Numbered from the stretch's first letter, positions 8,999 through 20,825 are shown. The stretch: 64,000 bases of DNA from Microbacterium sp. SORGH_AS_1204 (GCF_030818935.1 NZ_JAUTBD010000001.1:1922001-1986000), one strand, 5' to 3'. Notes: generated by a model not told the origin, from the letters alone. Numbers and translations: made by a program.

Positions 8999-10105
8999 TT
9001 ACGCGTCGAGGCGGTACAACCAGCCGTGCTTGTCTTCGGCGCGGCCGTACTGGATGTTCGTGAGCTCTTCGCGCAGCTCGAGAGCGAGGGTGCCCGACGG
9101 CTGCTCGTCGATGAAGTCGCGGCCCTTGAGCGTGCCGATCGGGGTGACCACCGCGGCGGTGCCGCAGGCGAACACCTCGACGATGTCTCCGGATGCCACT
9201 CCCTCGCGCCATTCCGTCAGCGAGACGTTGCGTCCTTCGACGTGGTGTCCGCGGTCGCGGGCGAGCTGCAGGAGCGAGTCGCGCGTGATGCCCTCGAGGA
9301 TCGAGTCGGACTGCGGGGTGACGATGGTGCCGTCCTTGTAGACGAAGACGACGTTCATGCCACCGAGCTCTTCGACGTTGCGGTCCTGGTCGAGGAAGAC
9401 GACCTGGTCGCACTCGTTCTCGTACGCCTCCGACTGCGGCAGCAGGCTGGCTGCGTAGTTGCCGCCGGTCTTGGCCGCTCCCGTGCCGCCCTTGCCTGCG
9501 CGCGAGTAGTCCTCGCTGAGCCAGATCGACACGGGCTTCACTCCGCCCTTGAAGTACGCGCCGGCGGGGCTGGCGATCAGGTAGTAGGCGACCTTGTGCG
9601 CGGGCCGCACACCCAGGAACGCTTCTTTCGCGAACATGAAGGGGCGCAGGTAGAGGCTCTGGTCGTCTCCCGAGGGAACCCACGCGCCGTCGACGGCGAT
9701 GAGCTCGCGCAGCGACTGCAGGAAGTAGGGCACCGGCAGTTCGGGCAGGGCCAGTCGGCGCGCCGAGCGCTGCAGGCGACTACCGTTCTGGTCGGGGCGG
9801 AACGTGTGCACTGAGCCGTCGGCGTGGCGGTAGGCCTTGATGCCCTCGAAGATCTCCTGGCCGTAGTGCAGCACGGCGGCCGCCGGGTCGAGCGAGATCG
9901 GGCCGTAGGGCGAGACGCGAGGACGGTGCCAGCCGCCGCGGACGGACCAGCAGATGTCGACCATGTGGTCGGTGAAGCTCTGTCCGAAGCCGGGGCTGGC
10001 GAGGATGGCGTCGCGGTCGGCGGCGCTCTTGGCCGCGAGGTTGCGGGTGACGGCGAACTCGAGGGGCTCGAGTCCGGTGTCGGGATCGGTGTCGATGGTG
10101 GTCAT
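8999..10105 (-). CDS. ilvE: Branched-chain amino-acid aminotransferase
   Basis: 368 residues; a fold-type IV PLP enzyme that makes the last step of valine, leucine and isoleucine synthesis with glutamate as amino donor. The N-terminal motif is VLHYGQEIFEGIKAYR. The PLP lysine is in GAAKTGGNYAASL near residue 208. The C-terminal signature is EVFACGTAAVVTPIG. Length matches actinobacterial IlvE of class II BCAT type. It is followed by its own hairpin terminator and preceded by leuB on the same strand with a 53-bp gap, so leuB and ilvE may be co-transcribed. Confidence 0.96.
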   Translation of the reverse strand: MTTIDTDPDTGLEPLEFAVTRNLAAKSAADRDAILASPGFGQSFTDHMVDICWSVRGGWHRPRVSPYGPISLDPAAAVLHYGQEIFEGIKAYRHADGSVHTFRPDQNGSRLQRSARRLALPELPVPYFLQSLRELIAVDGAWVPSGDDQSLYLRPFMFAKEAFLGVRPAHKVAYYLIASPAGAYFKGGVKPVSIWLSEDYSRAGKGGTGAAKTGGNYAASLLPQSEAYENECDQVVFLDQDRNVEELGGMNVVFVYKDGTIVTPQSDSILEGITRDSLLQLARDRGHHVEGRNVSLTEWREGVASGDIVEVFACGTAAVVTPIGTLKGRDFIDEQPSGTLALELREELTNIQYGRAEDKHGWLYRLDA

Positions 10106-10158
10106 GTGGGATCCAAAACTCTTCGTGCGCGGGGGCGATGCGGGCCGATCGGTCCAGG

Positions 10159-11208
10159 TTACGCCTGGACGCGGTCGGCGATGGCGTCACCGATCTGCGC
10201 GGTGGTGCGGTCGCCGTCGCGGCTCGCGATGTCGCTCTCGACCGCGCGGGTGACGCGGGCGGCTTCGTCAGCGAGCCCGAGGTGATCGAGCAGGAGGGCG
10301 ACGGAGAGGATCGCGGCCGTGGGGTCGGCCTTCTGGGTGCCCGCGATGTCAGGCGCCGAACCGTGGACGGGCTCGAACATCGAGGGGAACGCGCCGTCGG
10401 GGTTGATGTTGCCCGATGCGGCGAGACCGATGCCTCCGGTGACGGCGCCGGCCAAGTCGGTCAGGATGTCGCCGAAGAGGTTGTCGGTGACGATCACGTC
10501 GAAGCGACCCGGGTTCGTGACCAGGAAGATGGTTGCCGCGTCGACGTGCAGGTAGTCTACGTCGACCCCCGGGAACTCCTGCGCCACGGCGTCGACGATC
10601 CGCTTCCACATGCCGCCCGCGTGGACGAGCACGTTCGTCTTGTGCACGAGGGTGAGCTTGCGGCGCCGGCGCTCGGCGAGGGCGAAGGCGTAGCGGACGA
10701 CGCGCTCGACGCCGTAGGCGGTGTTGACGGACGTCTCGTTCGCCACCTCGTGCGGGGTGCCGCGGCGGATGGCGCCGCCGTTGCCGACGTAGGGGCCCTC
10801 GGTGCCCTCGCGCACGACGACGAAGTCGATGTCGCCCGGCTCGGCGAGGGGACCCGTCGCGCCCGGGTACAGCTTCGAAGGACGCAGGTTGACGTAGTGG
10901 TCGAGCTCGAAGCGCAGCTTGAGCAGCAGGCCACGCTCGATGTTGGCGTCTTTCAGGCGCGGGTCGCCGGGCACGCCCCCCACGGCGCCGAGCAGGATCG
11001 CGTCATGACTCGCGATGGCCTCGAGGTCGTCGTCGGTGAGCGTGTCGCCGGTCTCGAGGTAGCGCCCGGCGCCGAGCGAGAAGGGCGTCTTCTCGAACGT
11101 GACCCCCGAGCCGGCGGTGACGGCGTCGAGCACCTTCACGGCCTCGGCAACGACTTCGGGACCGATGCCGTCACCGGGGATGACGGCCAACTTCACGACA
11201 CGCGACAT
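10159..11208 (-). CDS. leuB: 3-isopropylmalate dehydrogenase
   Basis: 349 residues; NAD-dependent oxidative decarboxylation of 3-isopropylmalate in leucine synthesis. It shows [13 protein letters not shown] at the N-terminus, [14 protein letters not shown], the substrate-binding [14 protein letters not shown] and the C-terminal [20 protein letters not shown]. The start MSRVVKLAV at 11208 is chosen over an upstream ATG because GAGGAG sits at ribosome-binding distance. The neighbours ilvE and the ilvDBNC block further on make this a branched-chain amino-acid region. Confidence 0.96.
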   Translation of the reverse strand: MSRVVKLAVIPGDGIGPEVVAEAVKVLDAVTAGSGVTFEKTPFSLGAGRYLETGDTLTDDDLEAIASHDAILLGAVGGVPGDPRLKDANIERGLLLKLRFELDHYVNLRPSKLYPGATGPLAEPGDIDFVVVREGTEGPYVGNGGAIRRGTPHEVANETSVNTAYGVERVVRYAFALAERRRRKLTLVHKTNVLVHAGGMWKRIVDAVAQEFPGVDVDYLHVDAATIFLVTNPGRFDVIVTDNLFGDILTDLAGAVTGGIGLAASGNINPDGAFPSMFEPVHGSAPDIAGTQKADPTAAILSVALLLDHLGLADEAARVTRAVESDIASRDGDRTTAQIGDAIADRVQA

Positions 11209-11233
11209 CGCTCTCCTCAGAGCTCGGGGCACG

Positions 11234-12772
11234 TCACCTCGTCGACGTGCTGCGGGATCCTCCCAGGGTAGTAGCAGCGATCGCCGCAGCCACGACGATC
11301 AGCACGGCGCCGATGAGAGCCGTGACCACGACGCCCGAGTCGAAGGCGTGGGCCGCGGCGGCACGAAGCGCGTCGGCCAGCGCGGCGTCGTCGAGCGTAT
11401 GAGACACGGCCACCGCTCCGGCGAGCGTCTCGCGCGACGCCTGCGCGGCTGCCTCGGACAGCCCCGCGGGTAGCACCAGATGCGAGCGATAGAAGGCGGC
11501 GAGGATGCCACCGAGCACCGCCGTGCCGAGCACGGCGCCCACCTCGTACGCGGTCTCGGACACGGCGCTGGCCGCGCCGGCCTTGGCAGCCGGGGCGCTG
11601 GAGAGGATCAATTCGTTCGACACGGTCTCGGCTGCGCCGATGCCGATGCCCAGCAGCGCGAAGGCGATGATGAGCGGCACGAGATCGGCGGTGGAGAGCG
11701 CGACCATCACGTACGCGACCACCGAGAAAGCCAGGGCGACGGGCACGACGACCCGCGGCGCGTATCTCTTGGCGACGGGCACGACGGCCAGGCCCGCGAC
11801 GATCATGAGCGCAAGACCCGGCACGAGCGCGAACCCGGCGGTCATGGGCGACAGCCCCACGACGAGCTGCAGGTGCTGCGCGACGAAGTAGAGGAAGCCC
11901 ACGAGGCCCACGACGCTCAGGAGGTTCACGAGGATCGCCCCCGAGAACGTTCCACGCTGGAAGAGCGTCATGTCGAGCATGGGCGAGGCCATGCGACGCT
12001 GGCGGCGTACGAACAGCCAGCCGAGGACGGCGCCGACGATGAAGAGCACGGGGGCGAGGGACAGCGGCCCCTCGACCGCGAGCTTCTTGATGCCGTAGAC
12101 GATCGGCACCATCGTGGCCAGCGACAACACCACGCTGACCGGGTCGAAACGCCCGGGCGCCGGGTCGCGACTCTCGGGGACGAAGAAGGGGGCGAGCACG
12201 AGGAGCGGCACCAGCACCGGCACCGCCATGAGGAACACCGAGCCCCACGAGAAGTGCTCGAGCAGGAACCCCCCGACGATCGGGCCGAGGGCGGCCCCTG
12301 CCGAGAAGCCCGACGCCCAGATGGCGATGGCGAAGCGACGCTGGTCGCGGTCTCGGAAGATGCTGCGCAGCAAAGACAGGGTCGACGGCATGAGCATCGC
12401 CCCGAACACGCCCATGAGCGCGCGGCCGGCGATGAGCAGGGCAGCCGTGGGCGCGAACGCCGACAGGGCCGACACCGCGGCGAAACCGGTCGCGCCGACG
12501 AGCAGCATCCGCTTGCGCCCGAACCGGTCGCCGAGCGTGCCCATCGTCACCAGGAGACCGGCGAGGACGAGCGGGTAGACGTCGATGATCCAGAGCTGCT
12601 CGATGCTGGAGGGCTGCAGGTCGAGCGCGATCTCGGGCAGCGCGAAGCTGAGCACCGTGTTGTCGACCGAGACCAGCAGCACCGGCAGCATCAGCACCGC
12701 GAGCGCGAACCATCCGCGCCACCCTGCACGGGTCACTGTGATGTCTTCGGTGGGCAACGACGAGGTGAGCAT
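11234..12772 (-). CDS. DHA2-family MFS multidrug efflux transporter
   Basis: 512 residues with about 14 hydrophobic segments, typical of drug:proton antiporters of the EmrB/QacA/SmvA group. The motif A loop is [16 protein letters not shown], and the motif B/C regions are [16 protein letters not shown] and [17 protein letters not shown]. It is divergent from a TetR gene 79 bp away, the standard efflux-pump/repressor arrangement, with a dyad over the shared promoter. The pump's substrate is unknown. It ends 25 bp before leuB but is unrelated to it in function. Confidence 0.93.
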   Translation of the reverse strand: MLTSSLPTEDITVTRAGWRGWFALAVLMLPVLLVSVDNTVLSFALPEIALDLQPSSIEQLWIIDVYPLVLAGLLVTMGTLGDRFGRKRMLLVGATGFAAVSALSAFAPTAALLIAGRALMGVFGAMLMPSTLSLLRSIFRDRDQRRFAIAIWASGFSAGAALGPIVGGFLLEHFSWGSVFLMAVPVLVPLLVLAPFFVPESRDPAPGRFDPVSVVLSLATMVPIVYGIKKLAVEGPLSLAPVLFIVGAVLGWLFVRRQRRMASPMLDMTLFQRGTFSGAILVNLLSVVGLVGFLYFVAQHLQLVVGLSPMTAGFALVPGLALMIVAGLAVVPVAKRYAPRVVVPVALAFSVVAYVMVALSTADLVPLIIAFALLGIGIGAAETVSNELILSSAPAAKAGAASAVSETAYEVGAVLGTAVLGGILAAFYRSHLVLPAGLSEAAAQASRETLAGAVAVSHTLDDAALADALRAAAAHAFDSGVVVTALIGAVLIVVAAAIAATTLGGSRSTSTR

Positions 12773-12788
12773 TCTTCCGATCCGTTTC

Positions 12789-12808
12789 TAAACCGTCCAG
12801 CCGGTATA
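12789..12808. promoter_or_regulatory. Candidate TetR operator over divergent promoters
   Basis: TAaACCG-N6-CGGTaTA is a 20-bp dyad with one mismatch per arm. It overlaps TATAGT (12805-12810), a -10-like element for the TetR gene, and its reverse-strand counterpart TACTAT for the DHA2 pump. Occupancy would block both directions. Confidence 0.5.
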
Positions 12809-12851
12809 GTAACAGATACATGACAGTGCCCACCAGTACGATCGAGAAGCC

Positions 12852-13394
12852 ATGAGCCGCCCCCCACTCGCCCGCGACGCCGTCCTCGACGCCTTCACCC
12901 GCATCCTCGTCGACGAGGGCGAACGCGCCGCGACGATGGATGCCACCGCCCGAGCCGCCGGTGTGTCGAAGGGCGGGCTGCTGTACCACTTCCACTCGAA
13001 AAGCGCACTCGAAGCAGCGCTCGTGGAGCGGCTCGAACGCCTCGCCCAAGACGACGTCGATGAGATCGAGCGGTCCGATGAGGGCGTCGTCGCCGCACAC
13101 CTGCGCTCGTCGCAGAACACGGGCTCACCGCTCGACGTCACCATCTTGGCCGTCTCGCGCCTCGCGCAGAACGGCAGCGATGCCGCCTCGGCATCCCTTC
13201 GCCGTGTGCGCGAGTTGTGGGAGGAGAGCCTCCGTTCGCACACGCGCGACGAGACGGCGTTGCAGATGGTGCTGCTGGTCAGCGACGGCCTTTACTTCAA
13301 CGCGGTGCTCGACCTGAACGCCGTGCCGGGGCCCCAGCTCGAGGGCGCCGATCTCGACCGGCTCATCGCCGCCGTCGTCGCCGCGACCACCTGA
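12852..13394 (+). CDS. TetR-family transcriptional repressor
   Basis: 180 residues. The N-terminal helix-turn-helix (about residues 8-55) includes ATMDATARAAGVSKGGLLYHF, a canonical TetR recognition-helix region. The C-terminal part is a variable helical ligand/dimer domain of the TetR C-terminal 29 type (SPLDVTILAVSRLA). It is divergent from a DHA2 efflux pump and most likely represses it until a toxic compound binds. A candidate operator lies between them. Confidence 0.92.
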   Translation: MSRPPLARDAVLDAFTRILVDEGERAATMDATARAAGVSKGGLLYHFHSKSALEAALVERLERLAQDDVDEIERSDEGVVAAHLRSSQNTGSPLDVTILAVSRLAQNGSDAASASLRRVRELWEESLRSHTRDETALQMVLLVSDGLYFNAVLDLNAVPGPQLEGADLDRLIAAVVAATT

Positions 13395-13610
13395 CGCACC
13401 CGCGCCACGGCCCGAGCGCGACCGCCGAAGCAGAGCGCTCCCTCGACCGGCGACCGCGGCATCCGCTGCCGATGGGCCGTGTCAGCGCGTGGACAGCGAG
13501 GGAGGAGACTCCGCGGCGGGAGGACCGCCCGAGCGCGGGCATCCTCCCCTGCCCGAACACCCTCCGCCCCGCGAGCGGTGAACGCCTCAGCCAGACGGCC
13601 CTGGAACGAC
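13395..13610. other. Gene-free gap
   Basis: Between the TetR gene and the serA terminator I see no convincing gene. ORFs on both strands are arginine-rich frame shadows with no start context, and no repeat stands out. Confidence 0.5.
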
Positions 13611-13638
13611 GGAGGGGGCCGCCGCAGCGACCCCCTCC
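13611..13638 (-). terminator. Hairpin downstream of serA
   Basis: GGAGGGGG at 13611 pairs with CCCCCTCC ending at 13638 across a 12-base loop, 15 bp beyond the serA stop. Confidence 0.7.
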
Positions 13639-13653
13639 CCGATGACTCGAGCC

Positions 13654-15261
13654 TCAGCCCTCGTCGACGATGTCGATCTGACGGAACAGGTCCGCACCGA
13701 CGGCCTCGCGCATGGCGCCGAGGATCTCATCGGGCACCGGCGAGTCGACCGTGAGCACCGAGAGCGCGCGGCCCGTGGCATCCGGGGCCGCCACCTGGAG
13801 ACCGGCGATGTTGATGCCCGCGTCGCCCAGCTTCTGGCCGTAGATCGCGACGATGCCGGGGCGGTCGGCATAGCGCATGACGACGTGGTGCTGCGCGATG
13901 GGCACCTCGATCTCGTAGCCGTTGATCGAGACCACCTTGGGCACCATGCGCGTGCCGGCGAGCGTGCCCGCGACCTCGAGGGTCGAACCGTCGGCGAGAG
14001 TGCCGCGCAGGATCGTGATGTTGCGGTACAGCGGGCTCTCGGCCTCGACGACAAGGCGCGCCTCGACGCCGCGCTGCTCGGCGAACAGCGGAGCGTTGAC
14101 GTACGACACGCTCTCGCTGACGATGCGGCTGAAGTATCCCTTGAGGGCCGCGAGGCGGTAGACGCTCACGTCGTACGCGGCGAGCTCACCGCGCACCTCG
14201 ATGTCGAGGTTCGTCAGAGCGGAGTCGGCGAGGCCGCTGAAGAACTGGCCGAGCATCTCGACGAGCGCGATACCGGGACGAACGAACGGGTCGATCGCGC
14301 CGCCGGCGACGTTCACGGCATCCGGAACGAGGTCGCCCTCGAGCGCCAGCTTGACCGAACGGGCGACCGAGACGCCCGCCTTCTCTTGCGCCTCCTCGGT
14401 GCTGGCACCGAGGTGCGGGGTGACGACGACGTTCGGCAGGTCGAGAAGCTTGCGTGCGGGGCCGCCCTCGGCGGGGGGCTCGGTCGAGAACACATCGAGA
14501 CCGGCACCGGCGATCTCGCCCGTGGTGAGCGCGTCGAACAGGGCCTCCTCGTCGATGAGGCCGCCGCGCGCGACGTTGATGACGTACGCGGACTTCTTCA
14601 TGCGCCGCAGCTGCTCGGCGCCGATCATGCCGGTCGTCTCGGGCGTCTTCGGCATGTGGATGGTGACGAAGTCGCTCTGCTCGAGGAGTTCGTCGAGCGA
14701 GACCAGCTGCACGCCGAGCTGCTGCGCACGGGCCGCGGTGACGTACGGGTCGTACGCGATGACGCGCATGTCGAAGCCCTGCAGGCGAGCGGCGATGAGC
14801 GCACCGATGCGGCCGAGGCCGATGATGCCGATGGTCTTCTCGAACAGCTCGGTGCCGGTGAACGAGCTGCGCTTCCACAGGCCCTGGGCGAGCGAGGCGT
14901 GCGCGGCGGGGATGCGGCGCGCCAGGCTCAGAACGTGACCGACGGTGAGCTCGGCGGCCGAGATGATGTTCGAGGTCGGGGCGTTCACGACCATGACGCC
15001 GGCCGCGGTGGCCGACTTGATGTCGACGTTGTCGAGTCCGACACCGGCGCGGGCGACGACCTTCAGCGACGGCGCGGCGGCCAGGGCCTCAGCGTCGATC
15101 TGGGTGGCCGAGCGCACGAGCACCGCGTGCGCGTCGGCCAGGGCCGAGAGCAGTGCGGGGCGATCGGTCCCGTCGACGTTACGCACGTCGAAGTCGGGGC
15201 CGAGCGCGTCGATCGTGGCGGGAGAGAGTTCTTCGGCGATGAGCACGACGGGCTTCGTCAC
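13654..15261 (-). CDS. serA: D-3-phosphoglycerate dehydrogenase
   Basis: 535 residues; first committed step of serine synthesis, NAD-dependent oxidation of 3-phosphoglycerate. Domains in order: a 2-hydroxyacid dehydrogenase catalytic and nucleotide-binding pair (GLGRIGALIAARLQGFDM; catalytic histidine in VVTPHLGASTEEAQ), an intervening domain, and a C-terminal ACT domain (HHVVMRYADRPGIVAIYGQ), the long type used in actinobacteria for serine feedback. The GTG at 15261 is the start because AAGGA lies seven bases upstream. A longer upstream frame is arginine-rich noise running through tandem repeats. Confidence 0.96.
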   Translation of the reverse strand: MTKPVVLIAEELSPATIDALGPDFDVRNVDGTDRPALLSALADAHAVLVRSATQIDAEALAAAPSLKVVARAGVGLDNVDIKSATAAGVMVVNAPTSNIISAAELTVGHVLSLARRIPAAHASLAQGLWKRSSFTGTELFEKTIGIIGLGRIGALIAARLQGFDMRVIAYDPYVTAARAQQLGVQLVSLDELLEQSDFVTIHMPKTPETTGMIGAEQLRRMKKSAYVINVARGGLIDEEALFDALTTGEIAGAGLDVFSTEPPAEGGPARKLLDLPNVVVTPHLGASTEEAQEKAGVSVARSVKLALEGDLVPDAVNVAGGAIDPFVRPGIALVEMLGQFFSGLADSALTNLDIEVRGELAAYDVSVYRLAALKGYFSRIVSESVSYVNAPLFAEQRGVEARLVVEAESPLYRNITILRGTLADGSTLEVAGTLAGTRMVPKVVSINGYEIEVPIAQHHVVMRYADRPGIVAIYGQKLGDAGINIAGLQVAAPDATGRALSVLTVDSPVPDEILGAMREAVGADLFRQIDIVDEG

Positions 15262-15655
15262 GGGAGCGTCCTTCGAAACGGTGCTGGGGACAGCCGCGCA
15301 CCATCGCACCGCCGGCGCGAACCGGGCGCGCGACCCGTGCGGGCCGTCTGCCAGCCTAGCGCGCGGGCGGAGCGGACCCCGACCGTGTGACGGCGGGCGT
15401 CGGATGCCGCGCCCGCGGGCGGTCGCACAACGCCGCGCGCGCGGAACGGCATCTCGGCGACGCGGCGTCTGCGGGCTGCAACGTATTCGTCGGCCGGATG
15501 CGATCTCGCGGCGCACGCGCGTGCGAGTCCGGACGCGGCGCCACGACACGAGCACGCGCGAGCGCCGCCGACCGCGAGCCGTTCGTTCGAGCCAACGCCA
15601 GCGCGTCGCCGACTGCGAGCCGGTCGTTTGAGCGCACACCAGCGCGCCACCGGAC
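15262..15655. other. Gene-free upstream region of serA
   Basis: About 390 bp of G+C-rich sequence with no supportable gene. Two loosely similar 43-bp-spaced copies of GCGAGCCG-TCGTT-GAGC lie near 15574 and 15617, leading into the 17-bp tandem array. The serA promoter must lie here, but I cannot pick it with confidence. Confidence 0.45.
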
Positions 15656-15774
15656 GCGAGCCGTCCCGCGAGGCGAGCTATCCAGCCAAGCCCGCCGTCC
15701 AGCCAAGCGAGCCGTTCCCCGAAGCGAGCCGTCCCGCCAAGCGAGCCGTCCAGCCCAGCGAACCGTCCGGCGAG
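15656..15774. repeat. Minisatellite, seven copies of a 17-bp unit
   Basis: Consensus GCGAGCCGTCCAGCCAA, repeated seven times head to tail with one to five differences per copy and no length change. Because 17 is not a multiple of three, the array cannot preserve a reading frame, so it is non-coding. It lies between the ends of serA's upstream region and a two-gene membrane operon. Confidence 0.85.
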
Positions 15775-15803
15775 GCGCGCCCGCACCGGACGGCGGACCG
15801 CCG

Positions 15804-16142
15804 TCAGCCGCCGTACAGCCCGTACGACGTCGTGCCGTACCCCACGATGGCGAGCCAGAACGCCGCCGAGACCGTCAGGCCCGCCAGCAGCGCGATCGCC
15901 AGCTCGCCCGCGCGGCGCCGCGCCCCGACGGCGAAGGCGATGCCGAACGCCACGAGCGGGAAGACGATCGGCAGGATGTACACGAACCAGCCCAACCCGT
16001 TCAGGCCGAGCGGGCCGTTCACCTGCTGGATCAGCAGGGCGACCGCACTCCAGACGACGTAGGCGTAGAACAGGCCGAAGAGTCCGGCGATCGTCACGAT
16101 CAGCCAGGTGGGGAGGAGGCGCGTGCGCGCGACGTCGCTCAT
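15804..16142 (-). CDS. Small integral membrane protein
   Basis: 112 residues with three evident hydrophobic helices (TWLIVTIAGLFGLFYAYVVW; GWFVYILPIVFPLVAFGIAF; ELAIALLAGLTVSAAFWLA) and a basic loop GARRRAGE. Its ATG overlaps the stop of the upstream gene as ATGA, so the two are translationally coupled and probably form one membrane assembly. No family is recognised. A longer frame upstream is out of keeping with the coupling. Confidence 0.85.
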   Translation of the reverse strand: MSDVARTRLLPTWLIVTIAGLFGLFYAYVVWSAVALLIQQVNGPLGLNGLGWFVYILPIVFPLVAFGIAFAVGARRRAGELAIALLAGLTVSAAFWLAIVGYGTTSYGLYGG

Positions 16143-16699
16143 GCGAAGACTCCCAACGACAGGAAAGGCCAGGGAACGAGCAGCACGATCCCGAGGATGA
16201 GCAGCAGGAAGCGCTGCCACGTGCGCCACCCGCGGGTCAGCGCGAGCACGGCGACGAACCAGACGATCGGCGCGAGGGCGGCGCCGATCGTGAACGCGAT
16301 GATCGTGACCGACGGGATGGGCAGCCCGAGGCCGTTCAATTGCAGCCCCGCGAGCAGCCACCCGACCGCGAAGAGAAGGAAGGTCGCCGCCACCATCCCG
16401 ATGCCCACGAGGCCCACGTTGCCCAGCGGCGCCGAGTGCCCGGCATCCGTCTGCTCGCCCTCGGAGGGCTGATCGGGCTCCGGATGCCGCGCCGCCGGCG
16501 ACGCGACCTCGGCGCGCGGCTGCAGGGGCTCCGTCGCGGGCTGCAACGGCTCAGGGCCGCGGGATGCGAGCGGTTCGTCGCGGCCTCCCACCGGCGCACC
16601 GACGTCGGTGCGCCCGGGCTCGCGCTTGTCCCCGACGTCGAGGGTCGGATCGTCGTCACCGCCCCACGAGAGGGCGTCGTCATCACGCGGAGTGCTCAC
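16139..16699 (-). CDS. Membrane protein with disordered N-terminal tail
   Basis: 186 residues. The first about 90 are polar, Pro/Glu/Asp-rich and probably disordered (repeats of EPLQPATEPLQPRAE). Three hydrophobic helices follow (GLVGIGMVAATFLLFAVGWLL; SVTIIAFTIGAALAPIVWFV; RFLLLILGIVLLVPWPFLSL). The GTG start at 16699 is supported by TACCGT ending six bases upstream, the leaderless spacing common here. It is coupled by ATGA to the small membrane gene downstream. Function unknown. Confidence 0.82.
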   Translation of the reverse strand: MSTPRDDDALSWGGDDDPTLDVGDKREPGRTDVGAPVGGRDEPLASRGPEPLQPATEPLQPRAEVASPAARHPEPDQPSEGEQTDAGHSAPLGNVGLVGIGMVAATFLLFAVGWLLAGLQLNGLGLPIPSVTIIAFTIGAALAPIVWFVAVLALTRGWRTWQRFLLLILGIVLLVPWPFLSLGVFA

Positions 16700-16865
16700 G
16701 CGTCCACGGTAGCGGCGCTCCCCCGCGACCGGGCCGCGCCCCGCCGGAGGCCCCGATCCGCGGCATCCGAAACTGCGGCAACGGGAACGGCCGCGGTGCA
16801 TAACGGCGGATGCGACAGCCGACACGCCGCGTCAGACGTCGCGGCACCGGCGTGTCGCCCAGTTC

Positions 16866-17100
16866 TCCCGCCGTTGTGCGCGGGGACCCGGAACCGTTGG
16901 GCGCGCCCGCGGACCCGGAACCGTTGCGCGCCCGCGGAGCCGTTACGCGCGGCGGCGGACCCGGAGCCGTTACGCGCGCCCGCGGACCCGGAGCCGTTGT
17001 GCGCGGCCGCGGACCCGGAGCAGTTGCGCGCGGCGGCGAATCCGGAGCCGTTGGGCGCGCCCGCGGACCCGGAACCGTTGCGCGCGGCCGCGGCCCCGTG
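16866..17100. repeat. Minisatellite, about nine copies of a 27-bp unit
   Basis: The unit is close to ACCCGGAGCCGTTGCGCGCG followed by GCCGCGG. Copies at 16959-17093 are exactly 27 bp, while those at the left edge are shortened to 21-25 bp. Read on the minus strand it would spell a nine-residue motif (RNGSGSAGA-like), but no start, signal or intact flanking domain supports translation. It fills most of the 16700-17209 gap between a membrane operon and ilvC, in which I see no gene. Confidence 0.8.
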
Positions 17101-17209
17101 CCGCCTTGAGGCCGTCGGCCGCACCGGCCGGGTCGGCGCACCCGCCGGGCAGCACGTGTGCGCGACCTGCGCCGGCTCCATGACGCTGGGCACCGCTGCA
17201 CGGAAACGG

Positions 17210-17245
17210 CGAACGCCCCGGAACCGTGAGGTCCCGGGGCGTTCG
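17210..17245 (-). terminator. Hairpin terminator after ilvC
   Basis: CGAACGCCCCGG pairs perfectly with CCGGGGCGTTCG across a 12-base loop. It lies about 80 bp past the ilvC stop, at the end of the ilvDBNC transcription unit. Confidence 0.8.
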
Positions 17246-17325
17246 TGAGGGAGAACTCAGCGCTCGGCCGAGCCCACCGCGATCGCCTGGGCGATCGCTA
17301 TGGATGACGTAGCCTCCGGCGGAGG

Positions 17326-19015
<1,690 letters not shown>

Positions 19016-19016
19016 C

Positions 19017-20825
19017 TCAGTCCTCCTGCTCGGCGAAGGCCGGCGAGTGGTCGCGCGCGTACTGCACGTAGCTGTTGCTGACGCCCTGCGGCACCATCGG
19101 CCACACCATGGCGTCGGCGCTCACGACGAAGTCGATCACCACGGGGCGGTCGTTCGTGTCGAGCGCGAGCTGGATCGCGGCGTCGATCTCGTCTTCTTTC
19201 TCAACGCGGATCGCGAGGCACCCGTAGGCCTCGGCGAGCTTGACGAAGTCGGGGATGCGGCGCGTGCCGTGCCCCGTGTTCAGGTCGGTGTTGGAGTGAC
19301 GGCCGTCAAAGAACAGCGTCTGCCACTGGCGCACCATGCCGAGCGAGGAGTTGTTGATGATCGCGACCTTGATCGGGATGTCGTTGATGACGCAGGTCGC
19401 CAGCTCCTGGTTGGTCATCTGGAAGCAGCCGTCGCCGTCGATCGCCCACACGGCGCGCTCGGGCTGGGCCACCTTGGCGCCCATGGCCGCGGGTACCGCG
19501 TACCCCATGGTGCCGGCGCCGCCGGAGTTCAGCCAGGCGTTGGGACGCTCGTACTTGATGAACTGCGCCGCCCACATCTGGTGCTGGCCGACGCCGGAGG
19601 CGTAGACGCCCTCGGGACCGGTCAGCTCGCCGATGCGCTGGATCACGTGCTGCGGCGAGAGCAGGCCGTCGGTGGTCGGCGTGTAGCCGAGGGGGAACTC
19701 CTCGCGCAGGCCGTTCAGATACGTCCACCACTCGGTGTAGTCGTGCGGGTGCTCGGCGTCGGCGGCGCGGAACGCGGCATCCAGGTCGACGAGCACCTCG
19801 CGCAGGTCGCCCACGATCGGCACGTCGGCGGTACGGATCTTGGAGATCTCGGCGGGGTCGATGTCGACGTGCACGACCTGGGCGTGCGGCGCGAACAGCG
19901 CCGCCTTGCCGGTGACGCGGTCGTCGAAGCGAGCGCCGAGCGAGACGATCAGGTCGCTCTCTTGCAAGGCCAGCACGGCGGGCACGGTGCCGTGCATGCC
20001 GGGCATGCCGAGGTGCTGCTCGTGCGAGTCGGGGAAGGCCCCGCGCGCCATGAGCGTGGTCACGACGGGCGCGCCCGTGGCCTCGGCGAGCACCTTCAGC
20101 TCCGCCGACGCGTTCGAGCGGATCGCGCCGCCACCCACGTAGAGCACGGGCTTCTTGGCGGTGGCCAGCAGCTGGGCCGCGGCCTGGATCTGCTTGCCGT
20201 GCGCCTTGGTCACCGGCCGGTAGCCGGGCAGGTCGATCTTCGGCGGCCACACGAACGCCGCCTCGGCCTGCTGCGCGTCTTTGGTGATGTCGACGAGCAC
20301 GGGGCCGGGACGACCGGTCGAGGCGATCTCGAATGCGGCGGCGATGGCGCCGGGAATGTCCTCCGCCGACTTGACCAGGAACGAGTGCTTCGTGATCGGC
20401 ATCGTGATGCCGACGATGTCGGCCTCCTGGAAGGCGTCGGTTCCCATCAGGGTGGAGAACACCTGACCGGTGATGCACACCAGCGGCACCGAGTCCATGT
20501 AGGCGTCGGCGATCGCCGTGACGAGGTTCGTGGCTCCGGGGCCGGATGTCGCGATGGCGACGCCGACCTTGCCGGAGGCCGCGGCATAGCCCTCTGCCGC
20601 GTGGCCGGCGCCCTGCTCGTGGCGCACGAGGATGTGGCGCACGTGCTCGTCATCCATGAGGGGGTCGTAGACGGGCATGATCGCCCCGCCCGGCAGACCG
20701 AACACGTCGGTCACGCCGAGCAGGTCGAGCGAGCGGACGACCGCCTGCGCGCCCGTCATCACGGGCGCGGGCGCCGTGCGCGCGGGCGGCCGGGGCACGG
20801 CCGCGGTGGGGGAATCGATGGACAT
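19017..20825 (-). CDS. ilvB: Acetolactate synthase large (catalytic) subunit
   Basis: 602 residues; a thiamine-diphosphate enzyme joining pyruvate to pyruvate or 2-oxobutyrate at the first common step of valine/isoleucine synthesis. The catalytic glutamate is in [15 protein letters not shown]. The FAD/oxyanion regions and the ThDP-binding [20 protein letters not shown] motif are present. The start [11 protein letters not shown] at 20825 has GAGGTACT upstream; a longer frame is rejected. It sits 46 bp after ilvD and is followed by ilvN, consistent with one operon. Confidence 0.97.
   Translation of the reverse strand: MSIDSPTAAVPRPPARTAPAPVMTGAQAVVRSLDLLGVTDVFGLPGGAIMPVYDPLMDDEHVRHILVRHEQGAGHAAEGYAAASGKVGVAIATSGPGATNLVTAIADAYMDSVPLVCITGQVFSTLMGTDAFQEADIVGITMPITKHSFLVKSAEDIPGAIAAAFEIASTGRPGPVLVDITKDAQQAEAAFVWPPKIDLPGYRPVTKAHGKQIQAAAQLLATAKKPVLYVGGGAIRSNASAELKVLAEATGAPVVTTLMARGAFPDSHEQHLGMPGMHGTVPAVLALQESDLIVSLGARFDDRVTGKAALFAPHAQVVHVDIDPAEISKIRTADVPIVGDLREVLVDLDAAFRAADAEHPHDYTEWWTYLNGLREEFPLGYTPTTDGLLSPQHVIQRIGELTGPEGVYASGVGQHQMWAAQFIKYERPNAWLNSGGAGTMGYAVPAAMGAKVAQPERAVWAIDGDGCFQMTNQELATCVINDIPIKVAIINNSSLGMVRQWQTLFFDGRHSNTDLNTGHGTRRIPDFVKLAEAYGCLAIRVEKEDEIDAAIQLALDTNDRPVVIDFVVSADAMVWPMVPQGVSNSYVQYARDHSPAFAEQED

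Noticed and set aside
15259..15786. Extended N-terminus for SerA through the tandem repeats
   Set aside because: Arg/Gly-rich and unlike any dehydrogenase; GTG 15261 has a ribosome binding site at the right place.
15656..17100. CRISPR array
   Set aside because: The repeats are contiguous tandem units without spacers of uniform length, and no cas genes are present.
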